Positions 7,593 to 17,449 of a DNA stretch of 64,000 nucleotides are shown piece after piece. Within the stretch, counting starts at the first letter, position 1, and each line of letters begins with the position of its first letter. Origin of the DNA: an uncultured Cohaesibacter sp. GTDB lineage: Bacteria > Pseudomonadota > Alphaproteobacteria > Rhizobiales > Cohaesibacteraceae. The stretch is taken from assembly GCF_963676485.1 (NCBI RefSeq), contig NZ_OY781114.1, positions 2,451,001 through 2,515,000 of the forward strand, written 5' to 3'. The position numbers and the translations under genes were made by a program. The notes under the pieces are model-generated. The model searched no databases and had not been told where the DNA came from. It saw nothing but the letters and a program-made list of their open reading frames with translations.

Positions 7593-9875
7593 ATGCGGGG
7601 AAATCTGGCTGGGCCGCGTATCCTTCTTCGGCGCCTTCGCGAGACGATGGCTAAGCCGACTGATGCGCAGGAACGATTAAACGAAATTGTGCGATTGATC
7701 GCGGCCAACATGGTGGCCGAGGTTTGCTCTGTTTATGTCCTGCGTTCCGATAATCTGCTGGAACTTTATGCAACCGAAGGTCTCAACCCGTTGGCGGTGC
7801 ACGAAACGCGCCTGCAGGTGGGAGAAGGTCTGGTCGGTCATATCGCGTCCGAAGCCCGCATTCTTAATCTTTCCGAGCCGCAGGAGCATCCAGCCTTTGC
7901 CTATCGCCCTGAAACGGGCGAGGAAATCTACCATGCCTTTCTGGGTGTGCCGATCCTTAGGTCTGGCCGAACGCTGGGCGTTTTGGTTGTTCAGAACAAG
8001 ACGCAACGTGTCTATTCCGATGAGGAAGTCGAGGCGCTGCAAACCACTGCAATGGTGCTGGCCGAGCTGATCGCTTCGGGTGAGCTCAAGGGCATGTCTG
8101 GCCCCGGCGCCGATCTCGATCTGGTGCGGCCGCTGCGGCTCGAAGGGCTGTCCATGGCCGAGGGCCTTGGTCTGGGGCGCGTGGTGCTGCATGAACCACG
8201 GATCGTTGTCACCAATCTGATTGCCGAGGATGCGCAGGCCGAGGAAAAGCGGCTTGAAGCGGCGATCGAGCATTTGCGCCTGTCCGTGGATGATCTGCTC
8301 AATCGCGACGACATTTCACATGTCGGCGAGCATCGCGACATTCTGGAAGCCTACCGCATGTTCGCCTATGACCGCGGTTGGGTGCGCCGGATGGTTGAGG
8401 CGATCCACACGGGCCTGACGGCTGAAGCTGCTGTTGAACGTGTGCAGAGTGATACACGCGCGCGGTTGATGCGCTCCACCGATCCCTATTTGCGGGATCG
8501 TTTGCATGATTTCGACGATCTTGCCAATCGGCTGATGCGTAAGCTTGCGGGCGACCAACTCTCTGACAAAAATGGCGAAAAGCCGAGCGATTCCATTATC
8601 GTAGCCCGCAATATGGGGGCTGCAGAATTGCTCGATTACGGGCGGGATCGGGTGCGTGGGCTTGTGCTTGAAGAAGGCGCGCCCACCAGTCATGTGGTGA
8701 TTGTTGCCAGGGCACTGGGCATTCCTACGGTCGGGCAGGTTTCGACGGCGGTCAACCTGTGTGAAGATGGCGATCCGATCATCGTTGATGGCGATACCGG
8801 CCATGTGCATATGCGCCCTCCGGCAGATGTCGAGGCGTCTTATGTGGATCAGGTCAAATTCCGCGCCCATCGACAAGAGCAATATCGCAAGCTGCGCGAC
8901 AAGCCTGCCGTCACCAAGGACGGCGTTTCGGTTGACCTTTACATGAATGCTGGTCTGCTGGTCGATCTGCCCAATATGACGGGGGCTGGGGCCAAGGGAA
9001 TCGGGCTGTTCCGCACAGAGCTGCAATTCATGGTCGCGGCCAGCTTCCCGCGTATGCGCGAACAGGAAAAGGTATATCGGCAGGTGCTGGACAGTGCCGC
9101 CGAGATGCCTGTAACCTTCCGCTCTCTTGATGTTGGGGGCGACAAGGTTCTTGCCTTTTTGCGCATGGCGGCTGAAGAAAATCCGGCCATGGGCTGGCGC
9201 GCCATACGGCTCGGGCTGGATCGCCCTGGATTGCTGCGCACCCAGATGCGTGCCTTGTTGCATGCAGCTGCCGGTCGGTCGCTGCGCCTGATGTTCCCCA
9301 TGATCACCGATGTCTTCGAATTTGAGGAAGCCAAAGGCCTCTTCATGCGCGAAGTGGCTCATCTGGAACGTCATGGCCATGAAAAGCCCAAGAAAATCCA
9401 ACTTGGCGCAATGCTGGAAGTGCCTTCCTTGCTGTTTCAGCTGGATGCCTTGCTTGATCGTGCCGATTTTATTTCGATCGGCACGAACGATCTGCATCAG
9501 TTCATGATGGCTTGTGATCGGGGCAATACACGGCTTTCGGGTCGTTACAGCTCTTTGACACCCTCTTTTCTGCGCGCCCTGAAGAGCATTGTCGACAAGT
9601 GTGCTGAAAAAGGGGTGCCGGTTACCGTATGCGGGGAACTGGCTGGCCGGGCAACCGGAGCGATGGCCCTGTTGGCCATTGGTTATCGTCGCCTGTCTAT
9701 GGCGCCGTCCTCGGTGGGGCCGGTCAAGGCGATGCTGCTGGATCTGCCGCTTGAGCAGCTGGAAGCGGAATTTTCTGAGGCTCTTGCCAAAGCTGTGCAT
9801 GCCGATGAAATCAAGCAATTCCTGCAGGATTTTGCTGGGCGTTACAACATTCATATTCCGGCCGGAAATCTTTAG
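7593..9875 (+). CDS. ptsP: Phosphoenolpyruvate-protein phosphotransferase PtsP (EI-Ntr)
   Basis: Enzyme I of the nitrogen-related PTS, 760 residues. It takes phosphate from PEP and passes it to the HPr-like NPr and on to EIIA-Ntr, a regulatory rather than sugar-transport relay. The N-terminal GAF domain (about 20-155) distinguishes it from sugar EI. Then come the HPr-binding/PEP-utilising N domain (about 175-295), the phosphohistidine domain with His367 in GAPTSHVVIVARA, and the PEP-binding TIM barrel with GLFRTELQFM and SIGTNDLHQF. A GGAG Shine-Dalgarno lies upstream of the ATG at 7593. GAF domains in this family sense glutamine in some alphaproteobacteria; that is known from relatives, not seen here. 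Confidence 0.95.
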   Translation: MRGNLAGPRILLRRLRETMAKPTDAQERLNEIVRLIAANMVAEVCSVYVLRSDNLLELYATEGLNPLAVHETRLQVGEGLVGHIASEARILNLSEPQEHPAFAYRPETGEEIYHAFLGVPILRSGRTLGVLVVQNKTQRVYSDEEVEALQTTAMVLAELIASGELKGMSGPGADLDLVRPLRLEGLSMAEGLGLGRVVLHEPRIVVTNLIAEDAQAEEKRLEAAIEHLRLSVDDLLNRDDISHVGEHRDILEAYRMFAYDRGWVRRMVEAIHTGLTAEAAVERVQSDTRARLMRSTDPYLRDRLHDFDDLANRLMRKLAGDQLSDKNGEKPSDSIIVARNMGAAELLDYGRDRVRGLVLEEGAPTSHVVIVARALGIPTVGQVSTAVNLCEDGDPIIVDGDTGHVHMRPPADVEASYVDQVKFRAHRQEQYRKLRDKPAVTKDGVSVDLYMNAGLLVDLPNMTGAGAKGIGLFRTELQFMVAASFPRMREQEKVYRQVLDSAAEMPVTFRSLDVGGDKVLAFLRMAAEENPAMGWRAIRLGLDRPGLLRTQMRALLHAAAGRSLRLMFPMITDVFEFEEAKGLFMREVAHLERHGHEKPKKIQLGAMLEVPSLLFQLDALLDRADFISIGTNDLHQFMMACDRGNTRLSGRYSSLTPSFLRALKSIVDKCAEKGVPVTVCGELAGRATGAMALLAIGYRRLSMAPSSVGPVKAMLLDLPLEQLEAEFSEALAKAVHADEIKQFLQDFAGRYNIHIPAGNL

Positions 9876-9974
9876 CGACACAGCTTGTAAGTCGACTTTG
9901 CTGCGCCTTGGGCTGCGGTATTGTGCGATAGATCAGTGTCTTCCTCTTGGCCGCTTGCTACAGGACTTGATAAA

Positions 9975-11066
9975 ATGGTTGGTGTTTCCATTCCGCTTGG
10001 GCGCGTTGAGGCCCTCATTCAACGGTTTGATGCCGTGTCGGCTGAAATGGCTGCGGGGCCAGAGCCTGATGTCTATGTCAAGCTGAGCCGGGATTATGCA
10101 GAGCTGGAGCCGGTGGCCATCAAGTCCCGCGATTATCTCGCAGCGCTCAAGGAGCTTGAAGATCTTCAGGAGATCCTGAACGATCCGGAGATGGATGCCG
10201 ATATGCGTGAGCTAGCGCATGAAGACGTCAAGCCTACCGAAGAGAAGATCGAGGACCTGGCTGCAGAGCTGCAAATTCTGCTTTTGCCAAAGGATGCGGC
10301 AGATAACAAGAGTGCCATTCTGGAAGTGCGGGCCGGCACGGGCGGCGATGAGGCGGCCTTGTTTGCCGGTGATCTGTTTCGCATGTATCAACGCTATGCT
10401 GAGATTCATGGTTGGAAGGTTTCTGTCATGTCTGTCAGCGAAGGCGATATGGGCGGCTATAAGGAAATCATTGCCAGTGTCTCGGGCGTGGGTGTTTTCG
10501 CTAAGATGAAGTATGAATCCGGGGTGCATCGCGTGCAGCGCGTGCCGGAAACCGAGTCCGGCGGACGCATTCATACCTCTGCGGCCACTGTCGCGGTGTT
10601 GCCTGAAGCCGAAGAGGTGGATATTGATATCCGCCCTGATGACATTCGCATTGATACCATGCGCGCGTCTGGTGCCGGTGGGCAGCATGTGAACACGACA
10701 GACTCGGCGGTGCGCATCACCCACTTGCCAACGGGTATCGTGGTGACTTCTTCTGAAAAATCCCAGCACCAGAACCGCGCCAATGCGATGAAGGTGTTGC
10801 AGGCCCGTCTTTACGAGGCTGAGCGGGATCGGGCAGCCAACGAGCGGTCTGAAGCACGGCGCGGGCAGGTGGGGTCCGGGGATCGGTCCGAGCGCATTCG
10901 CACCTATAACTTCCCGCAAGGGCGCGTGACGGATCATCGCATCAACCTGACGCTCTACAAGCTGGACAAGGTTCTGGCGGGTGAAGCGCTGGGCGAATTG
11001 ATCGATGCGCTGATTGCTGAAAATCAGGCGCAATTGTTGGCCGCTGTCGAAGAGGGTGCGGTCTAG
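9975..11066 (+). CDS. prfA: Peptide chain release factor 1
   Basis: Recognises UAA and UAG stop codons and triggers peptide release. With the ATG at 9975 the protein has 363 residues, close to the usual 360, and an AGGA Shine-Dalgarno is upstream; the in-frame start at 9921 would add an atypical 18-residue tail. The catalytic GGQ is at residues 235-237. The anticodon-mimic tripeptide is of the RF1 type (P-E-T in [14 protein letters not shown]) rather than the SPF of RF2. PrmC, which methylates the GGQ glutamine, is encoded immediately downstream. Confidence 0.96.
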   Translation: MVGVSIPLGRVEALIQRFDAVSAEMAAGPEPDVYVKLSRDYAELEPVAIKSRDYLAALKELEDLQEILNDPEMDADMRELAHEDVKPTEEKIEDLAAELQILLLPKDAADNKSAILEVRAGTGGDEAALFAGDLFRMYQRYAEIHGWKVSVMSVSEGDMGGYKEIIASVSGVGVFAKMKYESGVHRVQRVPETESGGRIHTSAATVAVLPEAEEVDIDIRPDDIRIDTMRASGAGGQHVNTTDSAVRITHLPTGIVVTSSEKSQHQNRANAMKVLQARLYEAERDRAANERSEARRGQVGSGDRSERIRTYNFPQGRVTDHRINLTLYKLDKVLAGEALGELIDALIAENQAQLLAAVEEGAV

Positions 11067-11117
11067 TTTGGTTCGGCCCTGTTTGTGAGCGGGGCTGTCT
11101 GCCGTTGGGGGCTGGCC

Positions 11118-11984
11118 ATGCGTTTGGATCAGATGATCGCGGAAATGTCCAAGGCTCTGGCAGAAGAGGGCATTGATACGGCGCGCCTCGATGCGCGACT
11201 GTTGGCCTGTCATGGGCTGGGCCTGTCTGAAACTGATGCTATCTTGCAATTTGACCGGATGCTGCAGACCGATGAAATCGCCCTGTTGGACGGGCTTTTG
11301 AAGCGGCGGCTTACACGGGAGCCAATCGCGCATATTCTGGGCTATAGGGAATTCTGGGGGCTGCCTTTCAATGTGACGCCAGACACTCTGGTGCCGCGGC
11401 CTGATAGCGAAACCCTCGTGGCGGGGGTGCTTGATGCCGTGGAATGCAAAAAGGCTCCACTCTCGATTGTCGATATCGGCACAGGCACTGGCTGTCTATT
11501 GCTCTCGCTTCTGTCTGAATTGCCCAATGCCTATGGTATCGGTTCGGATATTAGCCCGGCGGCTCTCAAGGTGGCACGGCAAAATGCTCAGGACCTTGCC
11601 CTCTCTCAGAGAAGCGCATTTCTTTGCGCCAGCTATGGTGATGCGTTTGCCGGGGGCATGGATATTCTGATTTCCAATCCGCCCTATCTGGCTGCCGATG
11701 AAATGGATGATATCGAAAAAGACGTTGCCGCTTATGATCCCACCAACGCGCTGGTTTCGGGCGAAACGGGGCTTGAAGCTTATGAAGCACTTTTTTCAAC
11801 CATTGCAACATGGCATGAGAAGCCGTCTATTATGGCGTTCGAGTTCGGTTATCGGCAGGCTGATGCTGTGCTTGCTGTTGCCCGGAAAAGCGGTTTGACT
11901 GCCGCAATTGGCGATGAGGGCCATATTTTGAAGGATCTCGGGGGGCAAAACCGAATTTTATTGCTGCTACGTAGCCAAAATTAG
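11118..11984 (+). CDS. prmC: Release factor glutamine methyltransferase PrmC
   Basis: Methylates the glutamine of the GGQ loop of RF1 and RF2. It has 288 residues from the ATG at 11118. A GTG at 11085 is also in frame and would add 11 residues; I prefer 11118 because GGGG lies a few bases upstream and the family starts near a short leader before the helical N-domain. The SAM site is VDIGTGTGC, and the catalytic NPPY motif begins at Asn187. The C-terminal GLEAYEAL and the final L-G-G-Q-N-R segment are family hallmarks. Confidence 0.94.
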   Translation: MRLDQMIAEMSKALAEEGIDTARLDARLLACHGLGLSETDAILQFDRMLQTDEIALLDGLLKRRLTREPIAHILGYREFWGLPFNVTPDTLVPRPDSETLVAGVLDAVECKKAPLSIVDIGTGTGCLLLSLLSELPNAYGIGSDISPAALKVARQNAQDLALSQRSAFLCASYGDAFAGGMDILISNPPYLAADEMDDIEKDVAAYDPTNALVSGETGLEAYEALFSTIATWHEKPSIMAFEFGYRQADAVLAVARKSGLTAAIGDEGHILKDLGGQNRILLLLRSQN

Positions 11985-12363
11985 CCTTTTTGACAAACTT
12001 CTGTTGAAAGGCCAGCGTGCGGTCTGACAAAAAAACGCTAATGGGCTTGAATTTGTGACGTAACTCGATAGATTAAAACCACCAAGAGCAAAATCCGGCT
12101 GATTTGCATGGCAAACTACAGCTGGCGGTGGGGTTCCGATCAGATTTATCTGTATTTTGAGGGTCCCCGTAGCGGATTTCAGATTTTATTCAGTCAAAGA
12201 AGCAACTCGATCTTTGAATCGATATAGCTCCTGACTTTTCAAACAGGTTGACAACTCGGTGTTATGGTCTGTGTGATCAGATCAGGGCACGTGTCCGTGG
12301 GGCATTTGGCAATCAGTTTGCCTTGCTGAACCTTTTGGTCGGCCTATTTACGAGAGAAAAACA
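11985..12363. other. Intergenic region prmC to DUF4167
   Basis: 379 bases. It should contain the DUF4167 promoter; a TTGACA hexamer is at 12248-12253, but no convincing -10 lies 16-18 bases downstream. A 39-codon open frame with an ATG at 12108 is present and is discussed as a finding. No other feature is seen. Confidence 0.5.
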
Positions 12364-13017
12364 ATGCGACAGAGCCAGAAAAACAGCCGGACACGCAGTC
12401 GCGGGCGCAAGCCATCCAATCCGCTGTCCCGCTCCTATGATAGCAATGGACCTGATGTAAAAATTCGTGGTACAGCGAGCCATATTGCAGAGAAGTATCA
12501 GTCTCTTGCAAGGGATGCCCTGGCGTCCGGCGATATGGTGATGTCCGAAAACTACTATCAGCATGCTGAGCATTATTTGCGCATCATAGCTGCCGCGCAG
12601 CCTTCTACCCGCGATGACGTGCGCAACACGAACGCCAATAACGACCAGCCATCCAATTCCGAGCGTCCGGCCCGTGCCAAACCGGCACCGCAGCCTGAAA
12701 TTACCGGCGATGAACCGCAGCCAGAGATCAGTGGCTTTGAGAATACCGCTGTTGAAATGGAAGTGGCTGTTATTGAAAAGCCTGAAGAAGAAGAGCAACA
12801 GCCTGAGGAAAAGCCGAAGAGAAAACGGACACCAAAAGCTGCCGCTGACACGGAAGAGGACGGCAAGGATGGAGCGCCCCGCCGCCGTCGCCGCACCACT
12901 TATCGGTCGCGTAAAAGACCCGCAACGGGTGAGAAAGAAGGGGATGCTGTACCAGCTGCTCCTGCTACTCCTCCTGCCGCTTCTGAAGCGCCTCAGCCGG
13001 TTGCCGCGGAAGAATAG
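12364..13017 (+). CDS. DUF4167 domain-containing protein
   Basis: Protein of 217 residues. The N-terminal 80 residues match the alphaproteobacterial DUF4167 pattern: a basic RSRGRK start, then HIAEKYQSLARDALASGDMV and ENYYQHAEHYLR. The remainder is low-complexity, first acidic and proline-rich, then strongly basic (RRRRRTTYRSRKR near 178-190) and ending in an Ala-Pro tail. The function is unknown; the basic tracts suggest nucleic-acid binding, but that is inference. The gene follows prmC in many alphaproteobacteria, which fixes the identification. Confidence 0.88.
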   Translation: MRQSQKNSRTRSRGRKPSNPLSRSYDSNGPDVKIRGTASHIAEKYQSLARDALASGDMVMSENYYQHAEHYLRIIAAAQPSTRDDVRNTNANNDQPSNSERPARAKPAPQPEITGDEPQPEISGFENTAVEMEVAVIEKPEEEEQQPEEKPKRKRTPKAAADTEEDGKDGAPRRRRRTTYRSRKRPATGEKEGDAVPAAPATPPAASEAPQPVAAEE

Positions 13018-13076
13018 ATTCGGTCGGGGTCTATTGAATGAAGCAAGGCATAGCCCTTTTGGGCTTATGAATTTTG

Positions 13077-13120
13077 CCCAGATCGTGGTTTTAATCTACT
13101 GCGATCTGGGTTCTTGTTTT
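13077..13120 (+). terminator. Rho-independent terminator after DUF4167
   Basis: CCCAGATCG pairs perfectly with CGATCTGGG across a 16-base loop and is followed by TTCTTGTTTT. It lies about 60 bases after the DUF4167 stop codon. Confidence 0.8.
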
Positions 13121-13426
13121 ATGGGCAAGCCGCTATTCTGTCCATTAAGACTACGATTTCAGCATTTTGAGCTAATTTAGTAATGAATTGGCTTCTGATC
13201 GGTATTGGTGATCTCTGGCGGGCCGAAGTTGCCTTAGGCTAGGTGACGGCGAATTTTCTCAGTAGATCGGGTATAGGCTTTATGTCGTAGCCGTTGGTTT
13301 GAGCATCAACCGCCAGGGCGCTAGAGGGCAGTTCTATCAGAATGGTGATCTGGGCGCTTGTTTTTGAGCACGGAAATGGATCATGCATCCATGCCAACTC
13401 ATTCTTCAATGATATGAAAGCATTGA
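13121..13426. other. Intergenic region before the polysaccharide locus
   Basis: 306 bases between the DUF4167 terminator and the 3' end of the convergent KpsS-like gene. I see no open frame with protein-like composition, no clear hairpin with a T-run and no repeat. It marks the boundary between housekeeping genes and the surface-polysaccharide locus. Confidence 0.5.
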
Positions 13427-14848
13427 TTACGTGATTTTGGGCGTCGGTGAATTTATAAATATGGGCACCCGATCCGGTGAAGTTTCCTTTGGTTCGATCG
13501 GGTCAGCCTCCACCGCAACAGGTTGGGGCGCGTATAGGGGTGGCTCGTTGGCAATCAGCGTTGCCAGTCTTGGTGGCATCTTCTCGAATGCTCCATACCC
13601 ATTTACCCTGCGTTCAATGAGATTGTGCGCGAAGGCTGGTACGGCGGCTCTATTGCCTTTTGTAGTAAAGAAGTTGCCTTTGACCTGAATGGTGGCTGCA
13701 ACGGCTTTGACAAAATCTTTTACGAAACTCTTATCGGGCGCCTGTGGGTGTGTCCAGAAACTGTCCAGGCTCCCCTGGTGGGTCAGGCCTTCAATGTCAA
13801 AGACCGCGTGCCCGAGAACCTTTACTGGACAATCAGAACGGACAGAATGCAGACCCACAGTGCTGTTGATCATCACGCATCCTTTGGCATGCTTTAGCAT
13901 GAATGTCAGGTTGCCGCCGACGATGAAATGGACACGGTTTGAAACGCCAAGTTCCTTGGATACCTTCTTGATGAAGAGGCCCCAACGTTCCAGGCCATTA
14001 TCCAACGGATGGGCTTTTAAGATGAGGTCCGTATTTTCCTTTGATGTTTTGGAAAAAGACAGGATCACTTGCTCGATCGCCTTCTTCTGGTGAGCAAATG
14101 GAGCATTGGAACGGAGTTGATAATCACCTTGAAGCTGCAGAGAAAAAATGAAGAATGGTCGTCTCTTGCGCCCGAGCCGCGTGACGAGTTTGCGGGCTGC
14201 GCGATGCCGGCGCTTTTCAAGAAAGAGGCCTGGAATGCCAGAGACATATTCTACAAGCGGATTGTAATAGCGATCTGCCTTGTAGAAGGGATAGAAGAAC
14301 CACAAGAAATAGCTTAGCAGATTGTAGGTGACCTCGAAGAAGATCTCTCTTGGCTTGGTGTAGGGATATTTTCGCGCAAGATCGGGATCTTCCACTTGTT
14401 TGGCAATTGCGCTGATCTTTTCAGGCTCAATCGGGAAATGGGAAAAGGCCGACATGCCGCCTCTTTCCAGAGTAATCCAGTCAGGACGCAGATAACCGAA
14501 TTCAAAGGCATAAGTGGGAATGTCTAAATCATCGGCCACTTTGGCGGCGATTTGGTGATAGGGCTTCCTATCAGCATAATAAATGATGTCGGTGACGCCA
14601 TGCTTCTGGACAAAATCACGCAAATATTTTTCCCATGACGAGAAGGGTTTGCGGAAATTATAGGACTTTCGTCCCCACCACAGAATAGCATCCCCAAGGC
14701 AGAAATTGATGCGAAGCGCAGTATGCCCTTTTTCTTCAAGGTGATTGGCTACATTCTTGGCAAAGAACGAGGGGTGACCCTGAAGAAAGAGAAAAACCCT
14801 CTTTCCACTTTCTTCAATAGAATTTTTTGATTCCTGGGTCACGCGCAC
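13427..14848 (-). CDS. KpsS-like capsule polysaccharide synthesis/export protein
   Basis: Protein of 473 residues of the KpsS/capsule polysaccharide family. Family features are FLFLQGHPSFF at about 18-28, the INFCLGDAILWW segment, ADRKPYH, and the strongly conserved GYLRPDWITLERGG. In E. coli, KpsS adds the first Kdo residue to the (lyso)phosphatidylglycerol end of group 2 capsules and KpsC extends the Kdo linker; a similar sugar-to-lipid role is inferred here. It lacks a signal peptide, so it acts in the cytoplasm. It lies 49 bases downstream of the export lipoprotein gene and probably shares its transcript. The C-terminal about 40 residues are proline-rich and look like a disordered tail. 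Confidence 0.85.
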   Translation of the reverse strand: MRVTQESKNSIEESGKRVFLFLQGHPSFFAKNVANHLEEKGHTALRINFCLGDAILWWGRKSYNFRKPFSSWEKYLRDFVQKHGVTDIIYYADRKPYHQIAAKVADDLDIPTYAFEFGYLRPDWITLERGGMSAFSHFPIEPEKISAIAKQVEDPDLARKYPYTKPREIFFEVTYNLLSYFLWFFYPFYKADRYYNPLVEYVSGIPGLFLEKRRHRAARKLVTRLGRKRRPFFIFSLQLQGDYQLRSNAPFAHQKKAIEQVILSFSKTSKENTDLILKAHPLDNGLERWGLFIKKVSKELGVSNRVHFIVGGNLTFMLKHAKGCVMINSTVGLHSVRSDCPVKVLGHAVFDIEGLTHQGSLDSFWTHPQAPDKSFVKDFVKAVAATIQVKGNFFTTKGNRAAVPAFAHNLIERRVNGYGAFEKMPPRLATLIANEPPLYAPQPVAVEADPIEPKETSPDRVPIFINSPTPKIT

Positions 14849-14896
14849 ACCCTAAAGCAAAAATTCAAAACAGGATGGCTGATTTATACAGCGCTC

Positions 14897-16033
14897 CTAA
14901 TCGTTGAAAACATCAATCTTATTTCCGGTCGTTGCGATATTTCGTACAGATGAAGTTGCAAGATTCATGAGTTGCAGGATCTTGCCGATTTCTACAGCAC
15001 GCGCATTTGAAACAAATACCGAATCCTTGTCTTGCAAATGGAAGGACTGCGCATAAAAATACGACTCTGCATGCTGCATGTTAATACGATAAATAGTCGG
15101 AACCTTGCCACGGACCTGATGGCTGTAGCTGATATTCAGAGTATCGAGAACTTTTGGATCTTCGTAGCGGAAGACAAAGACACCTGTTGCATCAGCTCTG
15201 TTATCATTCAGTCCGCCAGCAGCCGCAATGGCTTCCAATACAGAGATCGTTGATGAATCGAATGTATAGACAGATGGTTTCTGAACCGCACCCAGAACAG
15301 TGTAGCGCTGCGGATCATGGGAAAGATAGATCCTGTCGCCGCGCGCCACATAGATATTCTCGTTAGGCTGGTCAATCACGTTTTCCAGCAGCTGGACACC
15401 CTGACGGGCACCGCGCATGAGCGTGATATATGTTTCGCGAGCCGGGAATTTCGTGCCGCCTGCCTGCGCGACGACGTCGAGCAGACGAACGCCTTTTGAC
15501 GACAAGGGATAGAGGCCCGGCTTGGTCACGTCACCGCTTAGCGTTACGACGTTGTTTTCATTCCGAACGACATTCACCATTGCTTGCGGCTGAATGGCTT
15601 TGCCCTGCAGGCTCTCGACTACGAGATCCTGAATTTGCAGCGGCGTTTTGCCCTTGACCTTGATGGTCCCCGAATAGGGAAGGGAGATCTCTCCCTTGTT
15701 GTCCACGACCACTTGTGGAAACTCGGCTCTGTTGCCCGAGCTGCCTGTGAAGAGACCACCATTGTCGGCTTCAAACACGGTGATGGCGAGGATGTCTCCT
15801 GTACCAACGGTGGATAGTGGTTGTCTAAAGCTGGTGGATTTGAATTTGCTGTGCAGACCAACGGGGTTGAAACGCGCTAAACCATCCACAATCTTAGAAT
15901 TAACATCAATCACGAGATAGTCGTTTTGGGTGCTTTGTTCCTCAATCTCAGCAGATAGAGGGCCTTCTCTGGGCGTAACAGAGCATCCAGCCAGAGAAGC
16001 GGAAACTATCAGAGCGAGGAAAATTCTAAGCAT
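14897..16033 (-). CDS. Outer-membrane capsule export lipoprotein (Wza/BexD/CtrA family)
   Basis: Polysaccharide export protein of 378 residues from the chosen start. The protein begins MLRIFLALIVSASLAGC, a lipoprotein signal peptide with lipobox LAGC, so the start at 16033 is preferred over the in-frame start at 16135, which would put 34 unrelated residues before the signal. The export domain (TVGTGDILAITVFEAD) is followed by SLBB-type beta-grasp repeats and a C-terminal YFYAQSFHLQDKDSVFVSNA segment like BexD/CtrA. Such proteins form the outer-membrane channel for ABC-dependent capsules. No inner-membrane ABC exporter or KpsE-like partner is encoded nearby, so the rest of the machine must be elsewhere. 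The 267 bases upstream are AT-rich and likely contain its promoter. Confidence 0.88.
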   Translation of the reverse strand: MLRIFLALIVSASLAGCSVTPREGPLSAEIEEQSTQNDYLVIDVNSKIVDGLARFNPVGLHSKFKSTSFRQPLSTVGTGDILAITVFEADNGGLFTGSSGNRAEFPQVVVDNKGEISLPYSGTIKVKGKTPLQIQDLVVESLQGKAIQPQAMVNVVRNENNVVTLSGDVTKPGLYPLSSKGVRLLDVVAQAGGTKFPARETYITLMRGARQGVQLLENVIDQPNENIYVARGDRIYLSHDPQRYTVLGAVQKPSVYTFDSSTISVLEAIAAAGGLNDNRADATGVFVFRYEDPKVLDTLNISYSHQVRGKVPTIYRINMQHAESYFYAQSFHLQDKDSVFVSNARAVEIGKILQLMNLATSSVRNIATTGNKIDVFND

Positions 16034-16300
16034 GGGTATATAACTCGTTGGTAACAAACGGGAACTACACCCCGTATGGGATCTGCGCGTAGGCCTTTGC
16101 ATCATGCTTCGGCCAAGATACAAAAATAGCCTCAACTAGATCAAACAGTTCATCCTGCTAAAGAGCATTTTAGAGCCGATAGTTGCACAAACTCCACATT
16201 TGATTTCAAACATATATTCATTAATGAGCATCTGAATACCACTATTAGCGTCAGGTTTCAACGGTATTAAGCCCTTTGCAGCGTGCAGTCCCAGTGTTTC

Positions 16301-17449
16301 TCAAAGACCAAGTTTGAAGGCAAGTTTGGCAATGTGCAGCATTATTACATCCTTAGCTGATCCTGCTTTATTATTCCTTAACCTTGAAAGATGATCGACA
16401 GTCTCTTCTGCCTTGCACCGCCGGAAGGACGCCGGATCAACATAGTGTGGGTATTTGATCATCGCCAGATAGACAAGTTCGTCAATGGTGCGATTCTTGG
16501 TGCGGCGCGGGCAGCCGGTTTTATCTTCACTCACTCCCCACCCTGCATAGAATGGCAGGCCATGCACCACAACATGCTTTTCGCGCAATAGGGCTTCAAA
16601 GCCGGAAAGCGAGCTGATCGTGTGAAGGGAATCGCAGTCTTCAATCAAGTGGGTGATGTCGGCATCAAGCTCTACTTTATCTGCATATGAGAGCATTTGG
16701 GCGTTAGAGAGTTTGCCATGGCGCAGCCCGTTGGTCACATCCGGATGGGGCTTGAATGTGATATGGGCATCGGGGTGATGCGCGCGCACCCATTTAAGGA
16801 GCAGGAGGTTGGGATTTTCGCCCGAGTCGAGCGCCAGGCTATCACTGCGACTTTTCTGGATTGAGGCATCATCACTCACCTGGCCGGGTATAAGAATGCG
16901 TGAGGCCTCTGTCTGAGGTGGGGCTTTCTGGGGGACCCCGGTTTTGGAGCGTGTGGCTGTGGTCTTTTTGCCAAGATTATATTTGGAGACGCCCAGTTCG
17001 ACGACTTTTTGCCGGAAGGCGCATCCGCGCTGCTGTTCTTGAGCGCTGACGAAGTCCTGCTCAAGCATGGTTTCCAGATCACTGGGCTGGGAAGGATCAT
17101 AATAGATGCCAGTTGCATCCATGATCAGGGACGCTGCTGGCGTGAAGGCTGCGCCCAGCCCGACGGACCGGATAAAGCCATCTTCCACATTCACGATGGG
17201 GATGCCCCGAGCCTCACAGGCAGCTCTCTGCTCTGCGTTCAAACGCGTGGTCCAAGCAAACAGGCTGGCATCACGAGCTTGGGCCTCTTTGAGTGCGCGC
17301 TTGAAGGAGCGGATAAAGCGTGGCTTGCCGGGTAGGGAAGCGAGCATGCCCGCTATGGATTTTCGGTTCCAAAAGCCGACCCCGTAAATGACGGCTGGTC
17401 GTTGCATCCAGTCTTTCATGTGCTCTGCCACGCTAAGGGCTCCCTTCAT
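16301..17449 (-). CDS. KpsC-like single-domain capsule protein
   Basis: 382 residues corresponding to about one of the two repeated domains of E. coli KpsC, a two-domain Kdo transferase. Family landmarks: VEDGFIRSVGLG at 88-99, GIYYDPSQPSDLE at 114-126, PGQVSDDAS at 188-196, KPHPD at 233-237 and LPFYAGWG at 298-305. Residues about 161-183 are a Lys/Thr/Pro/Gln-rich insertion before the second half that the other KpsC-like protein here lacks. The gene overlaps the upstream reductase by 4 bases, so it is translated with the PKS-oxoamine synthase-reductase set. In Sinorhizobium rkp-1 the corresponding downstream gene is rkpJ, as I recall; the equivalence is inferred. It probably transfers an acidic sugar onto the lipid or linker. 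Confidence 0.85.
   Translation of the reverse strand: MKGALSVAEHMKDWMQRPAVIYGVGFWNRKSIAGMLASLPGKPRFIRSFKRALKEAQARDASLFAWTTRLNAEQRAACEARGIPIVNVEDGFIRSVGLGAAFTPAASLIMDATGIYYDPSQPSDLETMLEQDFVSAQEQQRGCAFRQKVVELGVSKYNLGKKTTATRSKTGVPQKAPPQTEASRILIPGQVSDDASIQKSRSDSLALDSGENPNLLLLKWVRAHHPDAHITFKPHPDVTNGLRHGKLSNAQMLSYADKVELDADITHLIEDCDSLHTISSLSGFEALLREKHVVVHGLPFYAGWGVSEDKTGCPRRTKNRTIDELVYLAMIKYPHYVDPASFRRCKAEETVDHLSRLRNNKAGSAKDVIMLHIAKLAFKLGL

Noticed and set aside
8316-9881. Minus-strand open frame of 521 codons
   Set aside because: Antisense to ptsP, whose domains are all recognisable. Composition is His/Gln/Arg-rich with no family pattern, a typical shadow of a GC-rich gene.
10212-11333. Minus-strand open frame of 373 codons
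   Set aside because: Antisense to prfA/prmC, both confidently identified; no family motif.
12248-12270. TTGACA promoter before the DUF4167 gene
   Set aside because: No convincing -10 hexamer at 16-18 bases; not called.
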